From NCBI GenBank assembly GCA_943914475.1, contig CALUCE010000006.1:1-64000 (forward strand): DNA of 64,000 nt. Direction: 5' to 3'. The stretch comes from an uncultured Anaerococcus sp. (GTDB taxonomy: Bacteria; Bacillota; Clostridia; Tissierellales; Peptoniphilaceae). The notes under the pieces were generated by a model, which worked only from the letters and a program-made list of their open reading frames with translations, did not search any database and had not been told where the DNA came from. The translations under genes were made by a program, and so were the position numbers. Shown here in pieces: positions 57,081 through 64,000 of this stretch; within the stretch, counting starts at the first letter, position 1, and every line of letters starts with the position of its first letter.

Positions 57081-59134
57081 CTTCTTTTTTCTTTTACATA
57101 GTCACAAGAATTACATCTTATTTCGTCGGTACTTCTATTTTTTTTGTGGACCAAAAGATCTCCACACTCTGGACATTTTTCTCCAGTCGGCTTGTCCCAG
57201 GTTGCATAGTCACATTCTGGGAAGTTTGAGCAACCGTAAAATCTTTTACCTCTTTTGGATACTTTTTCTATAAGCTCCCCATCCTTACATTTTGGACACT
57301 TAACTCCAGTTGTCTTTATTATAGACCTGGTGTATTTACATTCAGGGAAGTTAGTACAGCCTATAAACTTACCATTTCTACCATGTTTAACAGCAAGCTT
57401 GTGGCCGCATTCTGGACATTTTTCATCCAGTACCTTATCTTTAACCCTATAGTCCTTATCGTCTTCCTTTACTTTTTTGATATTATCTTCAAAACCTGTA
57501 TAAAATCTTCCTATAACTTCCTTCCAGTCTATGGCATCTGAAGCTATCCTATCCAGTTGGTTTTCCATATCTGCAGTGAACTCTACGTTTATGATATCAT
57601 CAAAGTTTTCTTGCAAGAAATCATTGACTGTTATACCAAGGCTGGTTGGTTTTATTTGTCTTTGTTCAAACTCTACATAGTTACGAGAAAGTATGGAGTT
57701 TATGGTTGAAGAATAAGTTGAAGGTCTTCCTATACCAAACTCTTCCAAAACCTTAACCAGAGATGCTTCTGTATACCTGGCTGGAGGATTGGTAAAGTGC
57801 TGGTCCTTATTAACCTTGTTTGCCTTTATAATATCTCCTTCTTTTAAATCAGGAAGTATATCTTCATTTTCCTTGCCTGTGGATAATTTATTAAAACCAT
57901 CAAAGAGGGTTACCCTACCATTGGTCTTAAAGATTAGACCATTGTTATCAAAGCTTATGGATGTTGATAGGTATTGGTAAGGACTCATTTGAGATTGGAC
58001 TGTTCTTGTCCAAATTAGCTTATAAAGTTTATATTGTTGGTCTGTTAGATATTCTTTTAAGGATATAGGAGTCCTAAATACTGATGTAGGTCTTATGGCC
58101 TCGTGGGCATCTTGGGCTTGTTTATTCTTTTTAGAATAGGTATTTCCCTTAGATGCATACTTATCTCCATATTCATCTTTTATAAACTTAAGTGTATGAC
58201 CTACAAATTCATTGGAAAGTCTGGTCGCATCTGTTCTCATATAGGTAATAAGACCAGTAGATCCTTCACTGCCTATGTCTATACCTTCAAATAGCTGTTG
58301 GGCTAGGCTCATGGTATATTTGGTAGAAAAACCTAGCTTATTTGATGCATCTTGTTGGAGGGTAGATGTGGTGTAAGGCTTTCTTGGTCGACTCATCCTC
58401 TTGGTCTTTTTAATTTCTGTAACCTTAAACTTATCCTTATCAATCCTATCTAGGATTTTGTCAGCTCCATTTTCATTGGAAATTTTAAGCTTTTTCTCCT
58501 TTGATCCATAAAATTCAGAAGTAAAGTCTATCTTATCTTCCTTGTGGAAGGCTGTGATAGTCCAATATTCTTCAGGAACAAAGGCATCAATTTCTCTTTG
58601 CCTGTCAACTATAAGTTTTAAAGCAACGGATTGGACCCTACCTGCTGAAAGCCCACTTTTTACTCTTTTCCAAAGGATTGGGGATATCTCATAACCCACT
58701 ATCCTATCAAGGACTCTCCTTGCTTGTTGGGCATCTACCAAGTTTTGATCAATTTTTCTTGGATTTTTTATAGCGTTTTTAACATTATTTTTGGTTATCT
58801 CATGAAACTCTACCCTGTTTTTTTCTTCAGGATCAAGGTCCAAAAGATATTCCAAGTGCCAGCTTATGGCTTCTCCTTCCCTATCCGGGTCAGTTGCAAG
58901 AAGGACCTTGTCTGCCTTCTTCGCCTCATCTTTTAAAGCATTTATGGTTTTTGCCTTACCCCTTACCTTTATGTATTGGGGTTCAAAGTTATTTTCTATA
59001 TCAACTCCAAGCTTACTTTTTGGAAGATCTCTCAAGTGTCCGTAAGTAGCTCTAACCTTGTAGTTTGAGCCTAGCATTTTTGAAATAGATCTTGCCTTGG
59101 TTGGAGACTCTACTATTACTAAATTTTTTGCCAA
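57077..59134 (-). CDS. topA: DNA topoisomerase I
   Basis: A 685-residue type IA enzyme that relaxes negative supercoils. TOPRIM: VIVESPTKARS near the start and DPDREGEAI (about 79-87). Active-site Tyr is in TGLITYMRTDATR (about 293). Three C-terminal zinc fingers are visible as CPEC...CTNFPEC, CPKC...CSNFPEC and CPEC...CNSC. It starts with a TTG codon behind AAAGGTG; this is the only non-ATG start that I accept here. Confidence 0.96.
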   Translation of the reverse strand: MAKNLVIVESPTKARSISKMLGSNYKVRATYGHLRDLPKSKLGVDIENNFEPQYIKVRGKAKTINALKDEAKKADKVLLATDPDREGEAISWHLEYLLDLDPEEKNRVEFHEITKNNVKNAIKNPRKIDQNLVDAQQARRVLDRIVGYEISPILWKRVKSGLSAGRVQSVALKLIVDRQREIDAFVPEEYWTITAFHKEDKIDFTSEFYGSKEKKLKISNENGADKILDRIDKDKFKVTEIKKTKRMSRPRKPYTTSTLQQDASNKLGFSTKYTMSLAQQLFEGIDIGSEGSTGLITYMRTDATRLSNEFVGHTLKFIKDEYGDKYASKGNTYSKKNKQAQDAHEAIRPTSVFRTPISLKEYLTDQQYKLYKLIWTRTVQSQMSPYQYLSTSISFDNNGLIFKTNGRVTLFDGFNKLSTGKENEDILPDLKEGDIIKANKVNKDQHFTNPPARYTEASLVKVLEEFGIGRPSTYSSTINSILSRNYVEFEQRQIKPTSLGITVNDFLQENFDDIINVEFTADMENQLDRIASDAIDWKEVIGRFYTGFEDNIKKVKEDDKDYRVKDKVLDEKCPECGHKLAVKHGRNGKFIGCTNFPECKYTRSIIKTTGVKCPKCKDGELIEKVSKRGKRFYGCSNFPECDYATWDKPTGEKCPECGDLLVHKKNRSTDEIRCNSCDYVKEKRR

Positions 59135-59155
59135 TTATATCACCTTTTTAATGAA

Positions 59156-60235
59156 TTAATTTCTACGTATATGAAATTCGTTACCGCCTATGTTTTCTAT
59201 ATAGTCTTTTAACTCCAAAGACGTTAATAAATAGTTTACATCATCTATGGAAATTTGCAAATCTAAGGAAATCAGATCTGCATTAGCATAGGGATTTTCT
59301 TCTATATAGGTTATTATTTTTAACTCATCTTTGTCAAGGTCAGAAAAGTCCTTTTCTTCTTCCTCCTGGTCAAAAAATGAAAGTTGTTGAAGCTCATCTA
59401 TAATGTCATCAGCATCAAGTATGAGCTTGGCTCCATCTTGGATAAGCCTGTTGGTTCCCTTAGAATAAATAGAATTAATATTTCCTGGCACACAAAAAAC
59501 TTCCCTACCTTGAGATATGGCGGCAGCTGAAGTTATCATGGTTCCAGATTTTTCCTTGGCCTCTATTACTACAGTGGCCAGGGACATTCCTGAGATTATT
59601 CTGTTTCTTTGGGGAAAATTCCATGCTCTTGGAGGAGTTTCCAAGGGAAATTCTGATAAAATCAAACCTGTATTTTCTATCTCTTCATATAACCTTCTAT
59701 TAGACTTGGGATAAATTTGATCTATACCACAGCCTATCACCCCTATAGTCCTTTGCTTAAGTTTCAATGATGTACTATGGCAAATTGAATCAATCCCATA
59801 GGCAAGTCCTGAAACTGTTGGTATACCTTTGGATGAAACTCCTTCAACAAGCCTTTGGCAGGCCCACTTTCCATAGTCGGTACACTTTCTTGCTCCAACA
59901 AAGGCTACAGAATACTTATCATAATCAGACAAGGCTCCCTTATAATAAAGGATGGCTGGTCTATCATCTATAGTTCTTAGATTGTAGGGATAGTCATCAT
60001 CAAAGATTGTAGTGATTTTAGCACTGGACCTATATAATTTTTCCTTATAATACTTAAAATCTTCAAAGTTTTTAGGAGAAAATATCTTATCGTATGTCCT
60101 CCTATCCAAAAGACTGTAATCTTTTTCTTCCAAATCAAAGAAGTTTTCATAGTCCATATTTTCTATTATTTCCAAGATTTTCCTATTTGGAAGATTTACA
60201 AAATTAAAATAAGTTAAAAGCTCTCTTTTATTCAT
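59156..60235 (-). CDS. dprA: DNA-processing protein DprA
   Basis: A 359-residue DprA/Smf protein that loads RecA on incoming single-stranded DNA during transformation. The Rossmann core shows SVAFVGARKCTDYG, SGLAYGIDSICH, GVIGCGIDQIYP, SEFPLETPP and PQRNRIISGMS, and a C-terminal winged-helix-like domain from about 300. The start at 60235 uses GAGG of the yraN stop region; a longer frame lacks a ribosome site. Overlap or contact with yraN indicates one operon. Confidence 0.92.
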   Translation of the reverse strand: MNKRELLTYFNFVNLPNRKILEIIENMDYENFFDLEEKDYSLLDRRTYDKIFSPKNFEDFKYYKEKLYRSSAKITTIFDDDYPYNLRTIDDRPAILYYKGALSDYDKYSVAFVGARKCTDYGKWACQRLVEGVSSKGIPTVSGLAYGIDSICHSTSLKLKQRTIGVIGCGIDQIYPKSNRRLYEEIENTGLILSEFPLETPPRAWNFPQRNRIISGMSLATVVIEAKEKSGTMITSAAAISQGREVFCVPGNINSIYSKGTNRLIQDGAKLILDADDIIDELQQLSFFDQEEEEKDFSDLDKDELKIITYIEENPYANADLISLDLQISIDDVNYLLTSLELKDYIENIGGNEFHIRRN

Positions 60236-60239
60236 ATCC

Positions 60240-60593
60240 TCATCCAAATGCATTTTCTATATAATTAATTTTTCCACTAGCTCTATAAACTTCACAAACA
60301 TCAAAACTCATAAAATAGTCTCCTAGTTTTTTCTCCATTATGTAGGCTTCGGCTGCCCTTATAAGCCTTTGTTGCTTGTAATAATCAACAGCCTCGGCAG
60401 CTTGTGCAAAAGAATCATCCTTTCTAGTCTTTACCTCTACAAAGCTTAAAACTTGTCCCTTTAGGGCAATTATATCTATCTCACCGTAGGGTTTTAGGTA
60501 GTTTCTTTCAAGTATCTGGTAGGAGTTTTCTTCTAAATATTTTACTACCAAGTCCTCCCCATAATCTCCTATAAGTCTTTTCTTATTGGTCAT
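60240..60593 (-). CDS. yraN: YraN-family (UPF0102) endonuclease-like protein
   Basis: A 117-residue protein with the restriction-endonuclease-like core of the family: GEDLVVKYLEE, GEIDIIA and FVEVKTRKDD (the acidic ExK motif). Biochemical role uncertain; conserved beside rnhB and dprA in Firmicutes. Its start overlaps the rnhB stop by four bases. Confidence 0.9.
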   Translation of the reverse strand: MTNKKRLIGDYGEDLVVKYLEENSYQILERNYLKPYGEIDIIALKGQVLSFVEVKTRKDDSFAQAAEAVDYYKQQRLIRAAEAYIMEKKLGDYFMSFDVCEVYRASGKINYIENAFG

Positions 60594-61213
60594 AGAAAAG
60601 TCATCTGCCTTTGATAAAACTTTCTTAGGAAACTTTGCCTATGGATAGGACAAGGACCATAGTTTTCGAGTCCTTGGTAGTGCTTCTTGGTTCCATAGCC
60701 CATATTGGTTTCAAAAGAATAGTGGGGATAGAGTTTGGAGAAGTTTATCATTATATTGTCTCTTCTTACCTTGGCAAGAATTGAGGCACAGGAAATTTGA
60801 TATTCATAAAGATCTCCCTTTACTATATTTAGTTGGGGTATATCAGTATCAATTCTTTCTGCATCTATCAGCAAAATATCTGGCCTTATAGAAAGATTTT
60901 CCACAGCCTCTTTCATGGCAAGTTTAGTAGCGTTTTTAATGTTTATCTCATCAATTTTTTTGGGATTGGCATAGCCAAAAGAATAGGCTAGACAATCTTC
61001 TAAAATCTTATCGTATAAGTCTAGCATCTTTTTTCTACTAAGTTTTTTAGAATCAGTAATCCCTTCTATGTGGCTATCTTTTTTCATGATAACTGCACAA
61101 GTGACTACAGGTCCTGCCAAGGGACCCCTACCCACCTCGTCTATACCAGCTATATGGTCATAGTCCTTGTAAATTTTTTCTTTTATTTGGTCGTTATATG
61201 TTGAATATTTCAT
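60590..61213 (-). CDS. rnhB: Ribonuclease HII
   Basis: A 207-residue nuclease that removes ribonucleotides and RNA primers from DNA. The motif GIDEVGRGPLAGPVV (about 23-37) holds the first Asp and Glu; LLIDAERI supplies another Asp, and YGTKKHYQGLENYGPCPIHRQSF is the conserved end. Overlaps rbgA and yraN by four bases each. Confidence 0.95.
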   Translation of the reverse strand: MKYSTYNDQIKEKIYKDYDHIAGIDEVGRGPLAGPVVTCAVIMKKDSHIEGITDSKKLSRKKMLDLYDKILEDCLAYSFGYANPKKIDEINIKNATKLAMKEAVENLSIRPDILLIDAERIDTDIPQLNIVKGDLYEYQISCASILAKVRRDNIMINFSKLYPHYSFETNMGYGTKKHYQGLENYGPCPIHRQSFLRKFYQRQMTFL

Positions 61214-62052
61214 ATTCTCTCTAAAGTTATCCTTCCAAGCTTACCTGTCCTAAAATCATTCATAATTAGATTTGCACACCTAGTATAGTCTATCTCATTT
61301 CCTCTTAAAATAGCTCCTCTTTTTTTGGCAATTTTTTCATAAATTTCTAAGGTTTCGCCTGTGGCATCTATGCCATATCTTTCCTCTAATAGTTTAGGAT
61401 AAGCATCTTTCATTATTTCTAAAAATTTAAAGGCCAGGTCTTCCACATTTACCACTTCATCCTTTATAGCGTGGGTAAAGGATAGGTTTAGACCTGTTCC
61501 ATTATCAAACTTTGGCCACAAAACTCCTGGTGTATCCAAAAGTTGGATATTGTCTGTGGTTTTTATCCATTGTTTTTGAGTTGTAACTCCAGGTCTATTT
61601 CCAACCCTGGCTCCCTTTCTTTGGGCTATATTATTTATAAAGGTAGATTTACCAGAATTTGGTATACCTACCACCATCATCCTTATAACTTGATTTTCTA
61701 TGTTTTTTTCTTGATTTTTTTCAAACTTTTCTCTTAATAAATCTTTGGCAGTCTTATATAAATCTTTGGTATTAATCTTTTGCTTAGAATTTAGATTTAT
61801 GGCAGGAATTGATTCTTCCTTGAATTTCTTAACCCAAAGTTGGTTTTGGATAGGATCTGCCAAGTCTTCCTTGTTCATTATTATAATCCTTGGCTTATCT
61901 CCTATTATTTCATCAAGGAGGGGATTTCTTGATGATTTGGGAATTCTTGCATCTATTATCTCTACAACTAGGTCTACTAGTTTTAAAGAGTTTATTATAT
62001 CTTTTCTGGTTTTTTCCATATGGCCTGGATACCAGTTTATGTTCATATTCAT
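61210..62052 (-). CDS. rbgA: Ribosome biogenesis GTPase RbgA (YlqF)
   Basis: A 280-residue circularly permuted GTPase for late 50S assembly. NWYPGHMEKT at the start binds the ribosome; G4 NKED (about 56-59) precedes G1 GIPNSGKST (about 131-139), then G2/G3 with DTPGVLWPK. The C-terminal ANTAR-like domain follows. First gene of the rbgA-rnhB-yraN-dprA-topA run, divergent from the DsrE-like gene, behind AAAGGAGG. Confidence 0.95.
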   Translation of the reverse strand: MNMNINWYPGHMEKTRKDIINSLKLVDLVVEIIDARIPKSSRNPLLDEIIGDKPRIIIMNKEDLADPIQNQLWVKKFKEESIPAINLNSKQKINTKDLYKTAKDLLREKFEKNQEKNIENQVIRMMVVGIPNSGKSTFINNIAQRKGARVGNRPGVTTQKQWIKTTDNIQLLDTPGVLWPKFDNGTGLNLSFTHAIKDEVVNVEDLAFKFLEIMKDAYPKLLEERYGIDATGETLEIYEKIAKKRGAILRGNEIDYTRCANLIMNDFRTGKLGRITLERI

Positions 62053-62162
62053 AAAAGCCTCCTTTGTACTAGAACTTGTATCTATTTTAACAGATAAGGG
62101 TTAAATTTCTAAAAAAATTGTCATATGATACAATAATAATATAAGAAAATTTGGAGGTTTTT

Positions 62163-62501
62163 ATGAATAAGGTTGTATTTTTTGCTTTTAAAGAAAACAA
62201 GATGTGCTTTACCCACCTCTTACTAAATTCCCTAGACATAGTAGAAAAAGGTGGCCAAGCCAAGATAATTTTTGAAGGAAACGCTGTAAAACTTCCCCAA
62301 GTTTTAGAAGAAGAAAAAAATCCTCTCTATATTAAGGCCAAAAAAGCTGATATTATAGAAGGAGTATGTGAAGCTTGTTCAAAAACTATGGGAGTTTATG
62401 AAACAAATAAGGATTTGGGCATGACCTTCCTCAATGACTTAAAGGGTCATCCAGCCATGGAAAAATATATGTCTGATGGCTTTGAAATAGTAATTTTATA
62501 A
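62163..62501 (+). CDS. DsrE-like small protein
   Basis: A 112-residue protein with the DsrE/DsrF-like fold order: VVFFAFKENKMCFTHLLLN, AKIIFEGNAVKLPQVL and IIEGVCEACSKTMGVYE. The Cys pair CEAC (about 77-80) and KTMG resemble the cysteine loop used for sulfur relay in some homologues. The start at 62163 follows GGAGG; the longer reading is unsupported. Role in sulfur handling is inferred only from the fold. Confidence 0.72.
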   Translation: MNKVVFFAFKENKMCFTHLLLNSLDIVEKGGQAKIIFEGNAVKLPQVLEEEKNPLYIKAKKADIIEGVCEACSKTMGVYETNKDLGMTFLNDLKGHPAMEKYMSDGFEIVIL

Positions 62502-62505
62502 TACT

Positions 62506-62543
62506 AAGGAAGTAGATCGAAAAATAGATTTACTTCCTTTTTT
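62506..62543. terminator. Terminator of the DsrE-like gene
   Basis: AAGGAAGTA (62506-62514) pairs with TACTTCCTT (62531-62539), followed by TTTT on the plus strand and by T on the minus strand. Confidence 0.75.
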
Positions 62544-62982
62544 CTATCTTTATATGGTTTTTCTTTAATATAGTTAAAATTTCTTCCTGCTTAGCTTTGG
62601 AAAAATATTGCTTGTACATAGTTGTATAGGCATAGACTGAAAGTTCTAATTTATCATCTCCATTTTTTATGGCTACTTTATGAATATCTTTAAAGAGAAT
62701 CTCCCTTCTACTTAGTAAAACTGTGCCATCAAAGACTAGTATCCCATCCTTAGTAAAACCTCCTGTAAGGCTATTGTAAAAGATGAGAAATATAAAGATA
62801 GAATATGAAATAGCTAGGCCATTCTCGATGAAAGTTCTTGTAATTATTTCCATGACTAAAAAGGTGACTATTAAGATAAGCTTATAAGCTGTTAGCATAA
62901 GGGATTTAATAGTAATTTTCTTATTTTGCCTTAATTGGTAGAAATTAGCTAGTATAAGTAATATTAATATAAATATATACAT
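62530..62982 (-). CDS. Small membrane protein of unknown function
   Basis: A 150-residue protein with four hydrophobic segments in the first 75 residues and a soluble C-terminal domain (about 80-150) resembling a PH-like or DUF5673-type strand-rich module (GILVFDGTVLLSRREILFKDIHKV). Function unknown. It lies downstream of rplS beyond a terminator, convergent with the DsrE-like gene. Only a weak ribosome site (AGAAGAA) is present. Confidence 0.6.
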   Translation of the reverse strand: MYIFILILLILANFYQLRQNKKITIKSLMLTAYKLILIVTFLVMEIITRTFIENGLAISYSIFIFLIFYNSLTGGFTKDGILVFDGTVLLSRREILFKDIHKVAIKNGDDKLELSVYAYTTMYKQYFSKAKQEEILTILKKNHIKIEKRK

Positions 62983-62996
62983 TGTTCTTCTCTAAA

Positions 62997-63034
62997 TAAA
63001 AAGGACTTCTTGTAAATAGTTTACAAAAGCCCTT
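62997..63034 (-). terminator. Terminator of rplS
   Basis: An AGGGCTT-TGTAAA/TTTACA-AAGTCCT hairpin with small bulges is followed by TTTTTATTT. Confidence 0.75.
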
Positions 63035-63040
63035 GAAATC

Positions 63041-63388
63041 TTAATAATTTGTTTTTTCTTTAACTTTAGAAGCCTTACCTTGACGATCTCTAAGGTAGTT
63101 AAGTTTAGCTCTTCTAACCTTACCACGTCTAACTATTTTGAAAGCTTCTAGTCTTGGTGAGTTGTAAAGGAAGGTTCTTTCTACACCAACACCGTAAGAA
63201 ATTCTTCTTAGGGTGAATGTTCTATTGATTCCACCTTCTTTAATTTTGATTACAGTACCTTCGAAGTCTTGTAGTCTTGTTTTATCTCCTTCTTTGATCC
63301 TGTATGATACTCTTACAGTATCTCCAACTCTAAAATCGTAATTATCTTCACGTAATTGTTCATTTTCAATCTTTTTGATTAATTCCAT
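63041..63388 (-). CDS. rplS: 50S ribosomal protein L19
   Basis: A 115-residue L19 with the core FRVGDTVRVSYRI, the LQDFEGTVIKIKEGG segment, RTFTLRRIS, GVGVERTF and the basic end RGKVRRAKLNYLRDRQGKAAK-like. The start is the second of two ATGs (63386-63388) because GAGGAGG lies seven bases upstream; the first ATG touches the ribosome site. It overlaps the 3' end of trmD by 23 bases, so the two are coupled. Confidence 0.95.
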   Translation of the reverse strand: MELIKKIENEQLREDNYDFRVGDTVRVSYRIKEGDKTRLQDFEGTVIKIKEGGINRTFTLRRISYGVGVERTFLYNSPRLEAFKIVRRGKVRRAKLNYLRDRQGKASKVKEKTNY

Positions 63389-64000
63389 TGTCATCCTCCT
63401 CGTTTAGGTATTTATCGTATAAGTCTTTCCTAAATCTTTTGGTTTTTTCTAGACTGTTTTTTTCGTTCCATTGTTGAATAAGTTTGTGATTACCACTAGT
63501 TAACTCTTGTGGTACCATGTAGCCTCTGAAGTTTCTTGGTTTCGTGTACTCATCATGTTGTAATAGTGTATTGTAGTGACTATCGCTTGTCAAGGATGAC
63601 TTGTTTCCTACAACCCCATCTATAAACCTTGATAGGGCGTCTATAAAGACCATGGCTGGGATTTCCCCACCAGTTAAGACATAATCTCCAATCGATAGCT
63701 CGTAATCCACATAGTGGTTGGTAATTCTTGCATCTATACCTTCGTAGTGACCGCAAAGTATTACTATATCTTCAAAGTCTGCGAATTTGATTGCTGTTTT
63801 TTGGTCTAAGACTTGACCGGCGGCAGACATGAAGACCACCTTGGATTTGGGACTTTTTACATCCATAATAGCATCATATATAGGTTGGGGAGTCATAAGC
63901 ATACCTGCTGCTCCACCATAGACGGTATCGTCTACCTTCTTATGCTTGTCCTTGGTGTAGTCCCTAATATTTACTACGTCTATTTTGATTTTCCCTTTTT
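63366..64000 (-). CDS. trmD: tRNA (guanine37-N1)-methyltransferase, partial
   Basis: The visible part runs from the window edge, with NIRDYTKDKHKKVDDT-type residues and YGGAAGM, through the trefoil-knot SAM-binding core (VILCGHYEGIDARI, YELSIGDYVLTGGE) and LLQHDEYTKP to the stop. TrmD makes m1G37 next to the anticodon and needs the knot plus the basic C-terminal domain, both present. The 5' end lies outside the window. Upstream of rplS, as in most Firmicutes. Confidence 0.96.
   Translation of the reverse strand, partial: KGKIKIDVVNIRDYTKDKHKKVDDTVYGGAAGMLMTPQPIYDAIMDVKSPKSKVVFMSAAGQVLDQKTAIKFADFEDIVILCGHYEGIDARITNHYVDYELSIGDYVLTGGEIPAMVFIDALSRFIDGVVGNKSSLTSDSHYNTLLQHDEYTKPRNFRGYMVPQELTSGNHKLIQQWNEKNSLEKTKRFRKDLYDKYLNEEDDNGINQKD

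Noticed and set aside
1..64000. CRISPR array, insertion sequence, prophage
   Set aside because: No evenly spaced direct repeats, transposase, integrase or phage structural genes are seen in the window.

Overview
The window looks like chromosome of an AT-rich, low-GC Gram-positive anaerobe, most likely an anaerobic coccus of the Peptoniphilaceae such as Anaerococcus. This is inferred from gene content: 2-oxoacid:ferredoxin oxidoreductase, thiolase and hydroxyacyl-CoA dehydrogenase, nickel lactate racemase, ECF folate uptake, Gram-positive lipoproteins and AGGAGG-type ribosome sites. I see no insertion sequence, prophage, CRISPR array or resistance island. Most genes lie on the minus strand.

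Layout. 1-4020: a folate transporter S component behind a THF riboswitch, a hydroxyacyl-CoA dehydrogenase, a HAD phosphatase and the rpsF-ssb-rpsR operon. 4021-4954: almost 1 kb without a credible gene, holding what I read as a large structured RNA (about 4189-4893, probably minus strand). 4955-11560: P1 peptidase, ABC-F ATPase, a TIM-barrel protein, EF-Tu, tRNA-Thr and lactate racemase. 11557-17054: a rhodanese lipoprotein, then a seven-gene operon of two rSAM/selenodomain-associated transferase families (one fused to a kinase-like domain), two TVP38 membrane proteins, a C_GCAxxG_C_C protein and an Fe-S protein. 17285-36192: thiolase, methionine aminopeptidase, nitroreductase, a UvrD-like helicase, FolC, several hydrolases and membrane proteins, threonine aldolase, an APC permease, a nucleosidase and a PrsW-like protease. 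36327-47114: KorAB, a pseudouridine synthase, a MATE exporter, a cation:proton antiporter behind a fluoride riboswitch, and a DUF1846 protein. 47199-57026: ApbE, a branching enzyme with uridine kinase and a 2-hydroxyacid dehydrogenase, TadA, tRNA-Arg, a D,D-carboxypeptidase, a degenerate AadE-like protein, a Nudix hydrolase and MscL. 57077-64000: the conserved Firmicutes block topA-dprA-yraN-rnhB-rbgA and rplS-trmD; trmD runs off the window.

The strongest candidate for something undescribed is the non-coding region at 4189-4893. Two copies of the same two-helix module differ by compensatory base changes, two hairpins have 9-nt loops complementary to each other, and the ends can pair. In two places where the strands differ in pairing quality, the minus strand gives G-U where the plus strand gives A-C. 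This resembles the architecture of large ornate bacterial RNAs, but I could not assign a class. Second in interest is the 12252-17054 operon. The two riboswitches link folate uptake (with FolC also present) and fluoride or pH stress to identifiable effector genes.
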